In this document: positions 19,938 through 29,059 of the stretch, piece after piece
Layout: the number at the start of each line of letters is the position of its first letter
Numbering within the stretch: the stretch's first letter is position 1
Assembly: GCA_003244255.1 (NCBI GenBank)
Contig: QHCD01000062.1
Span: forward strand, 1-48,481
Length of the DNA: 48,481 nucleotides
Origin: Pseudonocardiales bacterium
GTDB lineage: Bacteria; Actinomycetota; Actinomycetes; Mycobacteriales; QHCD01
Reading direction: 5' to 3'
Notes under the pieces: generated by a model
What the model saw: the letters and a program-made list of their open reading frames with translations, nothing else
Told to the model about the DNA's origin: nothing
The model's database searches: none
Made by a program: the position numbers and the translations under genes

Positions 19938-20495
19938 GTGACCGGCACACTTGCTCTCTATGAGACGGGCTCGCACGCCGTGGTGAGGACTCGTCGCGCC
20001 AGCGACGACGCCGACGTCGCGTTGACCGGTCTCTATACGGCGAACTACGGCAAGCTGGTCCGGATCGCGGCTCTGCTGCTCGATGACGTCGGCCTGTCCG
20101 AAGAGGTGGTCCAGGACGCCTACATCAAGGTGCACGCTGCCTGGGGCCGGCTGCGGGACCAGCGGGCGGCGGAGGCTTACCTGCGCACCGCCGTCGTCAA
20201 CCTCTCGCGGTCGCGGATGCGCCGCCGTCAGGTCGCGCAGAAGCACGCGCCCAAGCCGATGCCGGACGCCGAATCGGCCGAGCAGGGCGCCATGGACGCC
20301 CTCGACCGCGACCGGGTCCTGGCGGCACTGCGGTCGCTCCCCCGACGCCAGCAGGAATGTCTCGTGCTGCGCTACTACGGCGACCTGTCCGAGGCGCAGA
20401 TCGCCGAGGCGATGGGCATCAGTGCCGGCGCCGTGAAGAGCCATGCGTCGCGCGGCATGAGCGCGCTGCGCGAACGACTCGAGGAAACCGCGTGA
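19938..20495 (+). CDS. ECF RNA polymerase sigma factor (SigE-like)
   Basis: Of 185 residues, region 2 spans LTGLYTANYGKLVRIAALLL to AEAYLRTAVVNLSRSRMRR, and region 4 spans LRSLPRRQQECLVLRYYGDL to the helix-turn-helix AQIAEAMGISAGAVKSHASR. GTG 19938 is the listed start but its ribosome site is weak; GTG 19981 would also leave an intact region 2. The gene overlaps the following membrane protein by GTGA, the usual arrangement for a sigma factor and its partner. The pair interrupts the conserved rsmE-HIT order on the opposite strand. Confidence 0.92.
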   Translation: MTGTLALYETGSHAVVRTRRASDDADVALTGLYTANYGKLVRIAALLLDDVGLSEEVVQDAYIKVHAAWGRLRDQRAAEAYLRTAVVNLSRSRMRRRQVAQKHAPKPMPDAESAEQGAMDALDRDRVLAALRSLPRRQQECLVLRYYGDLSEAQIAEAMGISAGAVKSHASRGMSALRERLEETA

Positions 20496-21463
20496 GGACC
20501 CCACCGAACGACGACCGGGCAGTCGAGGCGAGGCTGCGGGCGGCTCTGCAAGAACGCGCCGACGCGATCGTGCCCGCCGGTGACGGCCTGCAACGAATCC
20601 GCGATCACACCGCGCGCCGGCGCCGGCTGAACCTGCTCTGGCCGGCGCTGTCGGCGGCAACGGTCGCAGCGGCGATCGCCGTCGCCGTACTCGTCGTCCC
20701 GTCGATGCTGCGTCCCGGCGGTAATCCGCAGCGGAACTCGGCCGCTGGCGGCGCCGCGACCAGCCAGCCCGTCGCCTCCTCCGCCCCGGTCGCGCCGACG
20801 CGGCCGACCCCCACCGGCGGCACGCCGACTGCCCCGGCGTCGCGGATCAGCACACCCCCGACCGGGCCGAGTGGCGCCGGGACGACGACAGCGTGGCCGT
20901 ACGCGAACGCGGCCGACGCGATGGCGGGCACCGATGCGAAGGCGCATCCCGAACTGGCCGACCCGGTCAGGACGGCGGTGTCGTTCATCGAGTCGCTGGT
21001 GGGCAACAACACCGGGTTCACCGGCAGGACAAGCGATTCGGCGGCCGGCGTCGTGCGGGTCGCCGTGCGGTCGGCCAAGCCGGCGCCCGCGCGGCCGGTG
21101 TGCACGGTCAGCCTGGTGCCGGTGCGGACCGGGACCGGCCAGATCTACCTCGTGCGGTCCGCGACCACGACGGCGCTCACGCTGCGCCAGGTCGGCAAGA
21201 TGGACGGCACCCGGCCGCTCGCAGTCAGCGGTGCGGCAACCCTCGACGCCGGGCAGGTGCCGAAGCTGCACGTCTACCTCAGCCTGCCCGCGTTCGGCTC
21301 GCCGACGTTGAGCTTCCAGCAGCCGGTCATCACCAGCTCCGGGACCCAGCGGTGGTCCGCGACGCTGAACCCCGCGCGGGCGGCGACCTCCGGTGTCGTG
21401 TCGGTCTGGACAACCGACAGCGCTGGCAACGTCGTCGATTTCGCGGCCCGCCCGGCGAGTTGA
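20492..21463 (+). CDS. Membrane protein coupled to the ECF sigma factor (putative anti-sigma)
   Basis: This 323-residue protein has a cytosolic N-terminus (about 1-45, rich in charged helices: VEARLRAALQERADAI), a single membrane span (LWPALSAATVAAAIAVAVLVV), a Pro/Thr/Gly-rich linker (about 85-135) and an extracytoplasmic domain. That domain shows LHVYLSLPAFGSPTLSFQQP and ends in an Ig-like strand pattern resembling Gmad2. No zinc HxxxCxxC anti-sigma motif is visible. Assigning it as the anti-sigma factor rests on coupling and topology only. Confidence 0.8.
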   Translation: MRTPPNDDRAVEARLRAALQERADAIVPAGDGLQRIRDHTARRRRLNLLWPALSAATVAAAIAVAVLVVPSMLRPGGNPQRNSAAGGAATSQPVASSAPVAPTRPTPTGGTPTAPASRISTPPTGPSGAGTTTAWPYANAADAMAGTDAKAHPELADPVRTAVSFIESLVGNNTGFTGRTSDSAAGVVRVAVRSAKPAPARPVCTVSLVPVRTGTGQIYLVRSATTTALTLRQVGKMDGTRPLAVSGAATLDAGQVPKLHVYLSLPAFGSPTLSFQQPVITSSGTQRWSATLNPARAATSGVVSVWTTDSAGNVVDFAARPAS

Positions 21464-21482
21464 CGCCCGGGCTGACGGACGG

Positions 21483-22223
21483 TCAGTTCCAGCGGCCGGT
21501 GACGGTGCTGATCGCGGCCAGTGCGGCGGCGCCGGCACTCGAGGTGCGCAGCACCGACGGTCCGAGCCTGGCCAACCGAGCGCCGGCGGCGCGGAACGCG
21601 GTCAGCTCCCCGTCGGTGAGCCCGCCCTCGGGACCGACGACGAGCACGATGTCGCCGGTAGCCGGCAGGCCCAGCGAGACGAGCTGACGCAGCGCGCCGC
21701 CATGCAGCACGACCGCCGTCGCGGCGCCGCCGATCAGCGAGCACACCTGCCGGGTCGACGCCTGCCCGGTGACGACCGGCACCCAGGCGCGCCGCGACTG
21801 CTTCGCCGCCGCCCGGGCCGCCGCCCGCCACCGGGCGACGCCACGCGCCACCCGGTCCGGTCGCCAACGCGCGACGCATCGGGCCGCCGCCCAGGGAACG
21901 ATCTCGTCGGCACCGAGTTCGGTGAGCAGTTCGACGGCGAGCTCGCCGCGGTCTCCTTTCGGCAGCGCCTGCACGACGACGAAGCGCGGCTGTGGCGGAT
22001 CGAGCCGGGCCCGGCGACGCACCGAGAGTCGCAGCCGCCCGGGCTCCGCTGACTCCACGGTGCAGTCGGCGACTCCACCTACGCCGTCGGCCAGCCGAAC
22101 CTCGCCGCCCGGCGCGAGCCGCTGCACGGTGGAGGCGTGGTGGCCCTCCGCACCGTCGAGCACCGCGGTGTCCTCGGTCGGCAGCTCGTCGACCAGGAAC
22201 AGCGGCGGGGTTGCCACGCTCAC
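21483..22223 (-). CDS. rsmE: 16S rRNA (uracil-1498-N3)-methyltransferase RsmE
   Basis: This 246-residue SPOUT-class enzyme methylates U1498 of 16S rRNA. It has the N-terminal PUA-like domain ([20 protein letters not shown]) and the C-terminal trefoil-knot SAM site [19 protein letters not shown], then [20 protein letters not shown]. It overlaps the dnaJ stop by four bases (start at 22223 or a nearby GTG), forming an hrcA-dnaJ-rsmE operon. Confidence 0.95.
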   Translation of the reverse strand: MSVATPPLFLVDELPTEDTAVLDGAEGHHASTVQRLAPGGEVRLADGVGGVADCTVESAEPGRLRLSVRRRARLDPPQPRFVVVQALPKGDRGELAVELLTELGADEIVPWAAARCVARWRPDRVARGVARWRAAARAAAKQSRRAWVPVVTGQASTRQVCSLIGGAATAVVLHGGALRQLVSLGLPATGDIVLVVGPEGGLTDGELTAFRAAGARLARLGPSVLRTSSAGAAALAAISTVTGRWN

Positions 22224-23356
22224 CGCCCGTTGAACGCGTCGCGCATCCGGGAGAACAACCCGCCACCGGCGCCGGAGGACTTGCCGAGGACCGGGCGTTC
22301 CTCATCGCGCAGCCGGGCGAGGTCGTGGATCAGCTGTTCCTGCTCGGCGTCCAGGCGGGTAGGGGTCTGCACCTCGACGTGCACCATCAAATCGCCGCGG
22401 CCGACGCCGCGCAGGTGCGGGACCCCGCGGGCGCGCAACGTCTTGATCGCGCCGGGCTGGGTGCCTGGCTTGATGTCGACGACCTCCTCGCCGTCGAGCG
22501 TCGTCAGGGTGAGCGAGGTGCCAAGCGCCGCCGCGGTCATCGGCAGGGTGACCCGGCAGTGCAGGTCGTCGCCGTCGCGGCTGAAGACGTCGTGGGTGCG
22601 TTCCTCGACCTCGACGTAGAGATCGCCGGCCGGACCGCCCCCGGGTCCGACCTCGCCCTGGCCGGACAGCCGCACCCGCATGCCGTCGCTGATGCCGGCG
22701 GGAACCTTGACCGAGATCATCTGACGGGCGCGCACGCGTCCCTCGCCGGCGCACCTCGGGCACGGCTCGTGGATCACGGTGCCGATGCCGCGGCAGGTCG
22801 GGCAGACGTGCGCCGTCATCACCCGGCCGAGGATGGAGTTCTGCACGCTCTGCACCTCGCCGCGCCCGCTACAGGTCTCGCACCGCACCGGCGACGTGCC
22901 CCGCGCAGTCCCGGCACCAGCGCACTCCTCGCACCGGACCGCGGTGTCGACAGCGATCTCCTTGGTCGCGCCGAACGCCGTCTCCTCCAGATCCAGGGTG
23001 ATCCGGATCAGCGCGTCCGCACCCTGCCGGGTGCGCTTGCGCGGTCCGCGCGAACCGGCGGTCCCGAAGAACGCGTCGACCAGATCCCCGAACCCGGCGA
23101 AGCCGCCACCGAACGGGTCGGCGCCGCCACCCCCGGCCGGCCCGAGCGGATCGCCGCCGAGGTCGACGATGCGTCGCTTCTCCGGATCGCGCAGTACTTC
23201 GTAGGCCGCGGCCACCTCGGCGAAGCGCTCCTTGGCGTCCGGGCCGGAGTTGACGTCGGGATGCAGGTCGCGGGCCAACCGCCGGTACGCCCGCTTGATC
23301 TCCTCGGCCGTCGCGTCGCGGCGCACGCCGAGGACGCTGTAGTAATCCGTCGCCAC
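22220..23356 (-). CDS. dnaJ: Chaperone DnaJ
   Basis: This is the Hsp40 co-chaperone of DnaK. The 378 residues run: J domain with HPD at 32-34, Gly/Phe-rich linker ([18 protein letters not shown]), four CxxCxGxG zinc repeats ([32 protein letters not shown]) and a C-terminal substrate-binding domain. It follows hrcA by three bases, so it is transcribed with hrcA and probably controlled by the CIRCE element upstream. It is of the DnaJ2 type, being encoded away from dnaK. Confidence 0.97.
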   Translation of the reverse strand: MATDYYSVLGVRRDATAEEIKRAYRRLARDLHPDVNSGPDAKERFAEVAAAYEVLRDPEKRRIVDLGGDPLGPAGGGGADPFGGGFAGFGDLVDAFFGTAGSRGPRKRTRQGADALIRITLDLEETAFGATKEIAVDTAVRCEECAGAGTARGTSPVRCETCSGRGEVQSVQNSILGRVMTAHVCPTCRGIGTVIHEPCPRCAGEGRVRARQMISVKVPAGISDGMRVRLSGQGEVGPGGGPAGDLYVEVEERTHDVFSRDGDDLHCRVTLPMTAAALGTSLTLTTLDGEEVVDIKPGTQPGAIKTLRARGVPHLRGVGRGDLMVHVEVQTPTRLDAEQEQLIHDLARLRDEERPVLGKSSGAGGGLFSRMRDAFNGR

Positions 23357-23359
23357 GCC

Positions 23360-24370
23360 TCAGCGCCCCGACAGCACGTCGCCGATGTAGTTCGCGACCG
23401 CCCGCACCGCGCCCATCGTCCCGGCATAGTCCATGCGCGTCGGGCCCACCACGCCAAGCGTGCCGAGCGCCAGCGACTCGCCGCCGTAGCCGGAGGAGAC
23501 CACCGAGGTCGTCTGCAGCGCCTGCACTGTGTGTTCGACGCCGATGCGCACCTGGACGGTCGCCGAAGCCGTCTCCCCGAATAGCCGGAGCAGCACGACC
23601 TGCTCCTCTAGCGCCTCGAGCACGGGCCGCATCGTGTGCGGGAAGTCCAGCGCGTCGAGATTCCCGGTGCCGGCCAGCGCGACCCGCTCCTCGGGATGCT
23701 CGACCATCGTCTCCAGCAGCACGGCCGAGAGGCCGGTGACGATCGGGCGTAGTTCGGGGGACACGGTGTCGGGCAGCTGGTCGACGATATCGGGCACGTC
23801 GGCGAACCGCCGCTCCCGCAGGTGCGTGTTGAGCGCCGTCCGCAGGTCGACGACGACGTCGTCGGCGAGCGGCATCGGCGTCTCGACGGTGCGCTGCTCG
23901 ACCCGGCCAGTGTCGGTGATTACGACCAGCATCAGCCGGGTCGCCGACACGGCGACGAGTTCCAGGTGCCGCACCACGCTGCTGGACAGCCGCGGGTACT
24001 GCACGACGGCGACCTGACGGGTCAGCTGGGCGAGCAGCCGCACGGTCCGCCGCAGGACATCGTCGAGATCGACAGCGCCGGCGAGGAACGAACTGATCGC
24101 CCGGCGCTCGGCCGACGACAGCGGCTTGACCGTCGAGAGCCGGTCGACGAAGAGCCGGTAGCCCTTGTCGGTGGGCACCCGCCCGGCGCTGGTGTGCGGC
24201 TGCGCGATGTAACCCTCGTCCTCCAGCGCCGCCATGTCGTTGCGGATGGTGGCCGGCGAGACGCCCAGGTTGTGCCGTTCGACCAGCGCCTTGGAGCCGA
24301 CCGGCTCATGGGTCGAGACGAAGTCGTCCACGATGGCACGAAGCACGGCCAGCTTGCGATCCTCGCTCAC
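23360..24370 (-). CDS. hrcA: Heat-inducible transcription repressor HrcA
   Basis: HrcA binds CIRCE operators and represses chaperone genes. The N-terminal winged helix ([21 protein letters not shown] ... [19 protein letters not shown]) is followed by the GAF-like inducer domain. Two GTG starts exist, at 24376 and 24370. The latter lies five bases after GGAGG and gives 336 residues, so I chose it. A CIRCE element occurs at 24410-24436, showing autoregulation. dnaJ and rsmE follow in the same operon. Confidence 0.96.
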   Translation of the reverse strand: MSEDRKLAVLRAIVDDFVSTHEPVGSKALVERHNLGVSPATIRNDMAALEDEGYIAQPHTSAGRVPTDKGYRLFVDRLSTVKPLSSAERRAISSFLAGAVDLDDVLRRTVRLLAQLTRQVAVVQYPRLSSSVVRHLELVAVSATRLMLVVITDTGRVEQRTVETPMPLADDVVVDLRTALNTHLRERRFADVPDIVDQLPDTVSPELRPIVTGLSAVLLETMVEHPEERVALAGTGNLDALDFPHTMRPVLEALEEQVVLLRLFGETASATVQVRIGVEHTVQALQTTSVVSSGYGGESLALGTLGVVGPTRMDYAGTMGAVRAVANYIGDVLSGR

Positions 24371-24409
24371 CGCCACCTCCGCTCGCCGTCGTCCCCGCCG
24401 TCGGCGGTC

Positions 24410-24436
24410 TTGGCACTCATCTGGACGGAGTGCCAG
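24410..24436. promoter_or_regulatory. CIRCE operator for HrcA
   Basis: The inverted repeat TTGGCACTC-N9-GAGTGCCAG matches the CIRCE consensus TTAGCACTC-N9-GAGTGCTAA at 7 of 9 positions in each arm, with the exact 9-base spacer. It lies 40 bp upstream of the hrcA start and 80 bp upstream of the divergent small gene, so it could affect both. Confidence 0.88.
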
Positions 24437-24516
24437 TGTACGACGGGCGCCCCGTCGGGCAGAGCGCCGCAGCGGTTACGCTCGACCATGCAGCAATTGA
24501 CCGCCGGGGGCAGTCA

Positions 24517-24828
24517 GTGATCTTCAAGGACGTCCGGGACGGGCGTCCATATCCTGACCACGGGATGTCCGCCGCGGACTGGGCCCGCATCCCACCCCGC
24601 GCCATCCGGCTGGACGAGCTGATCGCGACCAAGCGCGAGCTGGCGCTAGACCGGCTGCTGGACGAGGACTCGACCTACTACGGCGACCTCTTCCCGCACG
24701 CCGTGCAGTGGCAACACGACCTGTACCTCGAGGACGGCCTGCACCGGGCGCTTCGGGCCGCCCTGCAGCAGCGCCACACCCTGCATGTGCGCGTGTTCGA
24801 CCTGGATCAGATCGCCGCGCGCCGCTGA
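24517..24828 (+). CDS. Conserved small protein with ParB-like motif (103 aa)
   Basis: Starting from the GTG at 24517 (after GGGGG), the protein reads VIFKDVRDGRPYPDHGMS and contains RLDELIATKRELALDRLL and DLYLEDGLHRALRAALQQR. The EDGxHRxxRA stretch recalls the ParB/sulfiredoxin-fold motif. Homologues of this size are common next to hrcA in actinobacteria as far as I recall, but no function is established. The longer frame to 24430 would run into the hrcA promoter and CIRCE and is not favoured. Confidence 0.82.
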   Translation: MIFKDVRDGRPYPDHGMSAADWARIPPRAIRLDELIATKRELALDRLLDEDSTYYGDLFPHAVQWQHDLYLEDGLHRALRAALQQRHTLHVRVFDLDQIAARR

Positions 24829-24835
24829 TACGCGT

Positions 24836-25441
24836 TCAGAGCCAGCCCTTCTCCCGCGCCGTGTGAACGGCCTCGACCCGGTTTCGGGCGCCGATCTTTC
24901 GGATCGCCGCCGAAAGATAATTGCGCACAGTGCCCTCCGACAGCACCAACTGCCCGGCGATGTCGGCCACCGTCGACCCGTCGGCAGCCGCGCCGAGCAG
25001 CTCACGCTCCCGGCTCGATAGCGGGTTCGGGCCTTCGGTGAGCGCCGCCGCGGCGAGGCTCGCGTCGATCACCCGATCGCCGGCCAGCGCCCGACGGATC
25101 GCGGCGGCGAGCTCGCCGGCCGGTTTGTCCTTGACCAGGAAACCCGCGGCTCCCGCCTGCATGGCGCGACGCAGAAATCCCGGCCGGCCGAACGTGGTGA
25201 GGATCAGCACCACGCAGCCGGGCAGCTCGCGGTGCAGGACCGCGGCGGCATCCAGGCCGTCCATGCCCGGCATCTCGATGTCGAGCAGCGCGACGTCGGC
25301 CCGGCTGCTCCTGGCAGCTTGCAGCACCTCGTCACCGCGGCCCACCTCCGCCACGACCTCGAGGTCGTCCTCCAGCTCGAGCAGCGCGCCGATCGCTCCG
25401 CGCACCATGGCCTGGTCCTCGGCGAGGAGGATGCGAATCAT
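24836..25441 (-). CDS. NarL/LuxR-family response regulator
   Basis: This 201-residue DNA-binding partner of the histidine kinase encoded just upstream has a receiver domain with phosphoacceptor Asp 54 (ALLDIEMPGMDGL) and conserved acidic residues ED at 8-9. The C-terminal LuxR helix-turn-helix reads SSRERELLGAAADGSTVADI to LSEGTVRNYLSAAIRKIGAR. Its start is six bases after the kinase stop. The target genes are unknown, and none of the adjacent genes is an obvious transporter target of DesKR/LiaSR systems. Confidence 0.95.
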   Translation of the reverse strand: MIRILLAEDQAMVRGAIGALLELEDDLEVVAEVGRGDEVLQAARSSRADVALLDIEMPGMDGLDAAAVLHRELPGCVVLILTTFGRPGFLRRAMQAGAAGFLVKDKPAGELAAAIRRALAGDRVIDASLAAAALTEGPNPLSSRERELLGAAADGSTVADIAGQLVLSEGTVRNYLSAAIRKIGARNRVEAVHTAREKGWL

Positions 25442-25447
25442 CCGCGA

Positions 25448-26713
25448 CTACCTGGGCGCGAGCGGTCGAGCGTCGGGATTCGTTTCTGCCGCCCGGACCG
25501 GTGGCCGCGGCGCGGCGGCATAGGACGGCGCGTCGAACGGCACCGTGACGGACACCCGGAACCCGCCGGCCGGCCGCGGCCCTCCAGTTGCGTCACCGCC
25601 GGCTGCGGCCATCCGCTCCGCGAGCCCGCACAACCCGTGACCGGCAGCCGGATCGTCCACAGTGGACGTCGATGCCGGCCCACCGTCCACTGTAGACAGA
25701 CCGACGCCGTCGTCATCGACCACCAGCTCGACCGAATCCCCGCGGCTGCGCAGGTTGATGACGACATGCGATGCGTGGCTGTGCCGCAGGATGTTCGTCG
25801 TGGCCTCACGGATCGCCCAGGCCAGCAGCGACTCGACGGGCGCCGGTAGCGGCGGACCCGGTGACGGCAGCTCGACCTTGATCGCGGCCGCCTCGAGCGC
25901 TCGGCGCGCACCGTCGAGCTCCTCCTCGAGCGAACGCCGGTAGCCGCTGACGGCTTCGCGCACCTCGACCAACGCCTGCCGGGCCACCGACTCGATGTCG
26001 GCGATCTCACTCGTTGCGCGGGCGGCGTTGCGCTGCACCAGCCGTCCGGCGAGCTCGGCCTTCAGCACGACCAGCGAGAGGCTGTGCCCGAGCAGGTCGT
26101 GCAGGTCGCGGGCGAAGCGTAACCGCTCCTCGCTGACCGCAAGCCGGGCGTTCTCCTCCCGGGTCGCGGCCAGCTCGCAGATCAGCTCCCGCATTCGCGA
26201 CAGGCCGATCGTTGACAGCGGCCCCAACACAGTGAGCAGGGTGAGCACGAAGATAGTGCCGACGCCGGCGTGGACCACCAGCAAGACCATTAGCGACATC
26301 GCAGCCAGCACGCCGACGGCGACGGCAGAAACCCGCGGCGCGTTCACGGCGGCGAACGCGCAGCTCGCGTAGATCATCAGTCCGGCGAAGGACCCGCCGA
26401 AGGCCAACGGCGTCACTATCGCCATGACGATCAGGATCGCGACACCCACGTCGATGCGGCGCGCATACCGGCGGGGCCGGAGGGTGTGAAAACCCGCGCC
26501 GAGCAGCAACAGCAGGTAGAGCACGACGAACAGCACCAACGTAGCGGCGGCGGTGCAGAGCTCCCAGACCGGTCGGTCGCCGGTGGCCAGGTCCGTTGCC
26601 GGGAAGACCAGGAAGACCAGGTAGATCGACGCCCAGGCGACGTACCGCCGATTCCAGAGCCGATCCTCCAGGATCCTCTGATGGCTCGTCCGGTCGATCG
26701 GCTGATCGGTCAT
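25448..26713 (-). CDS. Sensor histidine kinase (HisKA_3/DesK type)
   Basis: The 421-residue protein starts at ATG 26713 (GGAGG upstream). It has an N-terminal sensor of about five membrane spans (about 30-180), the dimerisation/phosphoacceptor helix RFARDLHDLLGHSLSLVVLK with its His, then a HATPase_c domain with REATTNILRHSHASH (N box), VVDDDGVGLS (G1) and GHGLCGLAERMAAAGG (G2). It lacks a periplasmic sensor domain, so the signal is probably sensed in the membrane. It is paired with the response regulator encoded downstream. Confidence 0.95.
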   Translation of the reverse strand: MTDQPIDRTSHQRILEDRLWNRRYVAWASIYLVFLVFPATDLATGDRPVWELCTAAATLVLFVVLYLLLLLGAGFHTLRPRRYARRIDVGVAILIVMAIVTPLAFGGSFAGLMIYASCAFAAVNAPRVSAVAVGVLAAMSLMVLLVVHAGVGTIFVLTLLTVLGPLSTIGLSRMRELICELAATREENARLAVSEERLRFARDLHDLLGHSLSLVVLKAELAGRLVQRNAARATSEIADIESVARQALVEVREAVSGYRRSLEEELDGARRALEAAAIKVELPSPGPPLPAPVESLLAWAIREATTNILRHSHASHVVINLRSRGDSVELVVDDDGVGLSTVDGGPASTSTVDDPAAGHGLCGLAERMAAAGGDATGGPRPAGGFRVSVTVPFDAPSYAAAPRPPVRAAETNPDARPLAPR

Positions 26714-26779
26714 CCCTGCCTCCGCGGGTGTGTGCCACACGCTACCCGCGGGGCCCAGTCGGCTGACGAACCACCGACG

Positions 26780-27997
26780 TCAGTCCACCAGGTCTCGCAC
26801 GACGGCGTCGGCCAACAGCCGCCCGCGCAGCGTAAGCACCGCACGCCCTTCGCCGTAGGCCGGGCGGTCGAACAGGCCGTAGGTGAGCATCCGGTCCGCC
26901 TCGCACCGCCGCGCGGCTGGGATCTCGGCCAGCGGCAGGCCGTCCGCCAGCCGGATCCGCAGCAGCGTCCGCTCGCTGCGGCGAGCGGCTTCGCCGAGAA
27001 TTTCCCTTGCTGCAGCGGGGGTTTCGCCGGCGGCCAGCCGCGCGGCGTAGGCGGCCGGGTGCTTGACGTTCCACCACCGCACGCCGCCGACGTGGCTGTG
27101 CGCGCCGGGCCCGATGCCCCACCAATCCCCGCTGGTCCAGTACAGCTCGTTGTGTCGGCAGCGGGCCGCATGCGTCCGGGCCCAGTTCGAGATCTCGTAC
27201 CACGAGAACCCGGCAGCGCCGAGTGTCTGGTCGGCCTGCACGTAGCGGTCGGCGAGCACGTCGTCGTCCGGTGGCGGCAGGTCGCCCCGAGCCACCTTGC
27301 GAGCCATCGCGGTGCCCTCCTCGACGACGAGGGCGTACGCCGAGATGTGGTCCGGCCCGGCCGCGATCGCGGCGTCGAGCGATGCCTGCCAGTCCTGCTC
27401 GGTCTCGCCGGGCGTGCCGTAGATCAGATCGAGGTTGACGTGTGCGAAACCGGCCGATCGCGCCTCCGTCACGGCGGCGGCCGCACGGCCGGGCGAGTGC
27501 TGACGGTCGAGGGTCGCGAGCACGTGTGCACGCCCCGACTGCATGCCGAGGCTCACCCGGGTGAAGCCGGCTTCGCGCAACCTGCCGAGGTACGCCGCCG
27601 TCACCGACTCCGGGTTGGCCTCGGTGGTGATCTCGGCATCCGGAGCGAGACCGAACTCGTCGCGTACCTCGTCGACCAGCGCGATCAGATGGTCCGCGGG
27701 CAGGATGCTCGGCGTGCCGCCCCCGACGAACACGGTGGTCGCGATCGGGGCGTGGTCGCCCAGCACCTGCCGGGCCAGCCGCAGCTCGGCGAGCGCCGCG
27801 TCGACGTAGGCCGACGTCGACATGCCGCCGAGCTCCGCGGTGGTATAGGTGTTGAAGTCGCAGTAACCGCACCGCGTGGCGCAGAACGGGACGTGCAGGT
27901 ACCACCCGAAGGGCATCCGACCGACGCCGGCCAGAATGTGCGCCGGGAGCGAACCTTCCCGGGGCACCGGTTCACCATCGGGCAGCGCAGGGGTCAC
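26780..27997 (-). CDS. hemW: Radical SAM heme chaperone HemW
   Basis: HemW binds heme and is thought to deliver it to apoproteins; it is often misannotated as coproporphyrinogen III oxidase HemN. The 405 residues include HVPFCATRCGYCDFNTY with the 4Fe-4S ligands Cys 39, 43 and 46, and a C-terminal HemN_C domain. The CNF/Y form of the motif (CDFNTYT) is the HemW signature. Start GTG 27997. It is divergent from the enoyl-CoA hydratase gene, 15 bp apart. Confidence 0.93.
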   Translation of the reverse strand: MTPALPDGEPVPREGSLPAHILAGVGRMPFGWYLHVPFCATRCGYCDFNTYTTAELGGMSTSAYVDAALAELRLARQVLGDHAPIATTVFVGGGTPSILPADHLIALVDEVRDEFGLAPDAEITTEANPESVTAAYLGRLREAGFTRVSLGMQSGRAHVLATLDRQHSPGRAAAAVTEARSAGFAHVNLDLIYGTPGETEQDWQASLDAAIAAGPDHISAYALVVEEGTAMARKVARGDLPPPDDDVLADRYVQADQTLGAAGFSWYEISNWARTHAARCRHNELYWTSGDWWGIGPGAHSHVGGVRWWNVKHPAAYAARLAAGETPAAAREILGEAARRSERTLLRIRLADGLPLAEIPAARRCEADRMLTYGLFDRPAYGEGRAVLTLRGRLLADAVVRDLVD

Positions 27998-28012
27998 CCG
28001 ATCAGTGTTTCA

Positions 28013-28807
28013 ATGAGCACCGTGCCGGACCAGCCCGCCCGCTACGACGTCGCGGGTGCTGTTGCGACCATCACGATGGACTCCCCCGCCAACCGCAACG
28101 CACTGTCCGCACGGATGACGGCCCGGCTCGTCGAGCTGCTGGCGACAGCGGTGCGAGACGACGCCGTGCGGGTCATCGTGCTGAGCCACACCGGCGCAGT
28201 GTTCTGCTCCGGCATGGACCTCTCGGAATCAACCGCGGCGTCGGCGGATTCCATGCCGGTGAGCGCCTTTCCCGCCGTGCTGCGGGCGATCCTCGATGCC
28301 CCGAAACCCACGATCGCACGGGTCGCCGGCCCGGCCCGCGCGGGTGGCGTCGGCCTGCTCGCCGCGTGCGACGTCGTCGTCGCCGCGACGACGTCGACGT
28401 TCGCGTTCACCGAGGTGCGGCTCGGGCTGGTGCCGGCTGTCATCTCGGTCACGGTGCTGCCCCGCCTGCACGCATCGGTCGTGCGCGAGCTGTTCCTCAC
28501 CGCGGAGACATTCGACGGCGTGCGCGCGGCAGCGATCGGCCTGGTCAATTCCGTCGTCGAGCCGGAGTTCCTCGACTCCGAGGTGATACGTTACTGCCAC
28601 CTGCTGGTACGAGGCGCTCCGGGTGCCATCGCCGATACCAAGGCACTGCTCGCCCATCCGCCGGTCGACGCCTCACCGGAACAATTCGCCGCGCTGTCAG
28701 CACTTTCGGCGCGTCGGTTCGCCGGCGACGAGGGTCAGGAAGGCATCGCGTCCCTCCGCGAGAAGCGGCCGGCGAGCTGGATTCCATCGTCCGCGCGCAA
28801 CGACTGA
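28013..28807 (+). CDS. Enoyl-CoA hydratase/isomerase family protein
   Basis: This 264-residue crotonase-fold protein begins MSTVPDQPARYDVAGAVATI. The oxyanion-hole segments are CSGMDLSES and ARAGGVGLLAACDVVVAA, and the catalytic-Glu region is FAFTEVRLGLVP. The substrate cannot be inferred; isolated homologues act in fatty-acid or methylglutaconyl-CoA metabolism. The start lies close to divergent hemW. A much larger in-frame extension upstream is antisense to hemW and the kinase and is rejected. Confidence 0.9.
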   Translation: MSTVPDQPARYDVAGAVATITMDSPANRNALSARMTARLVELLATAVRDDAVRVIVLSHTGAVFCSGMDLSESTAASADSMPVSAFPAVLRAILDAPKPTIARVAGPARAGGVGLLAACDVVVAATTSTFAFTEVRLGLVPAVISVTVLPRLHASVVRELFLTAETFDGVRAAAIGLVNSVVEPEFLDSEVIRYCHLLVRGAPGAIADTKALLAHPPVDASPEQFAALSALSARRFAGDEGQEGIASLREKRPASWIPSSARND

Positions 28808-28837
28808 CCCGGCGCGGCGAAACGGCGGTGCGGACGG

Positions 28838-29045
28838 GTGCGGAGGCGACGCAGCACTTTGGTACACACCGCGACGCTGCTCACGTCCGGCGATCCGCAT
28901 CTGGCCGAGGACATGGTGCAGACCGCGCTGGTTCGTCTGTATGTGGCGTGGCCGCGAGCGCGCCGACTCAGCGTCGACGCCTACGTGCGCCGGATCCTGA
29001 TCAACGCGCTGATCGACGAGAGACGTCGACCGTTCGCCCGGCCGC
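28838..29045 (+). pseudogene. Truncated ECF sigma factor (region 2 only)
   Basis: The frame shows RSTLVHTATLLTSGDPHLAE, MVQTALVRLYVAWPRARRL and YVRRILINALIDERRRPF, a clear SigE-type region 2. The linker and the DNA-binding region 4 are missing. After about residue 70 the frame runs antisense through the ribonuclease gene and has no sigma homology. The first few residues of a normal N-terminus are also lost. It is a remnant, probably non-functional, although a region-2-only fragment could in principle still bind polymerase. Confidence 0.75.
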
Positions 29046-29059
29046 CGTCGGATGCCGGA

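Noticed and set aside
26486..28012. Upstream in-frame extension of the enoyl-CoA hydratase gene
   Set aside because: It runs antisense through hemW and the histidine kinase. The crotonase homology begins at the ATG at 28013.
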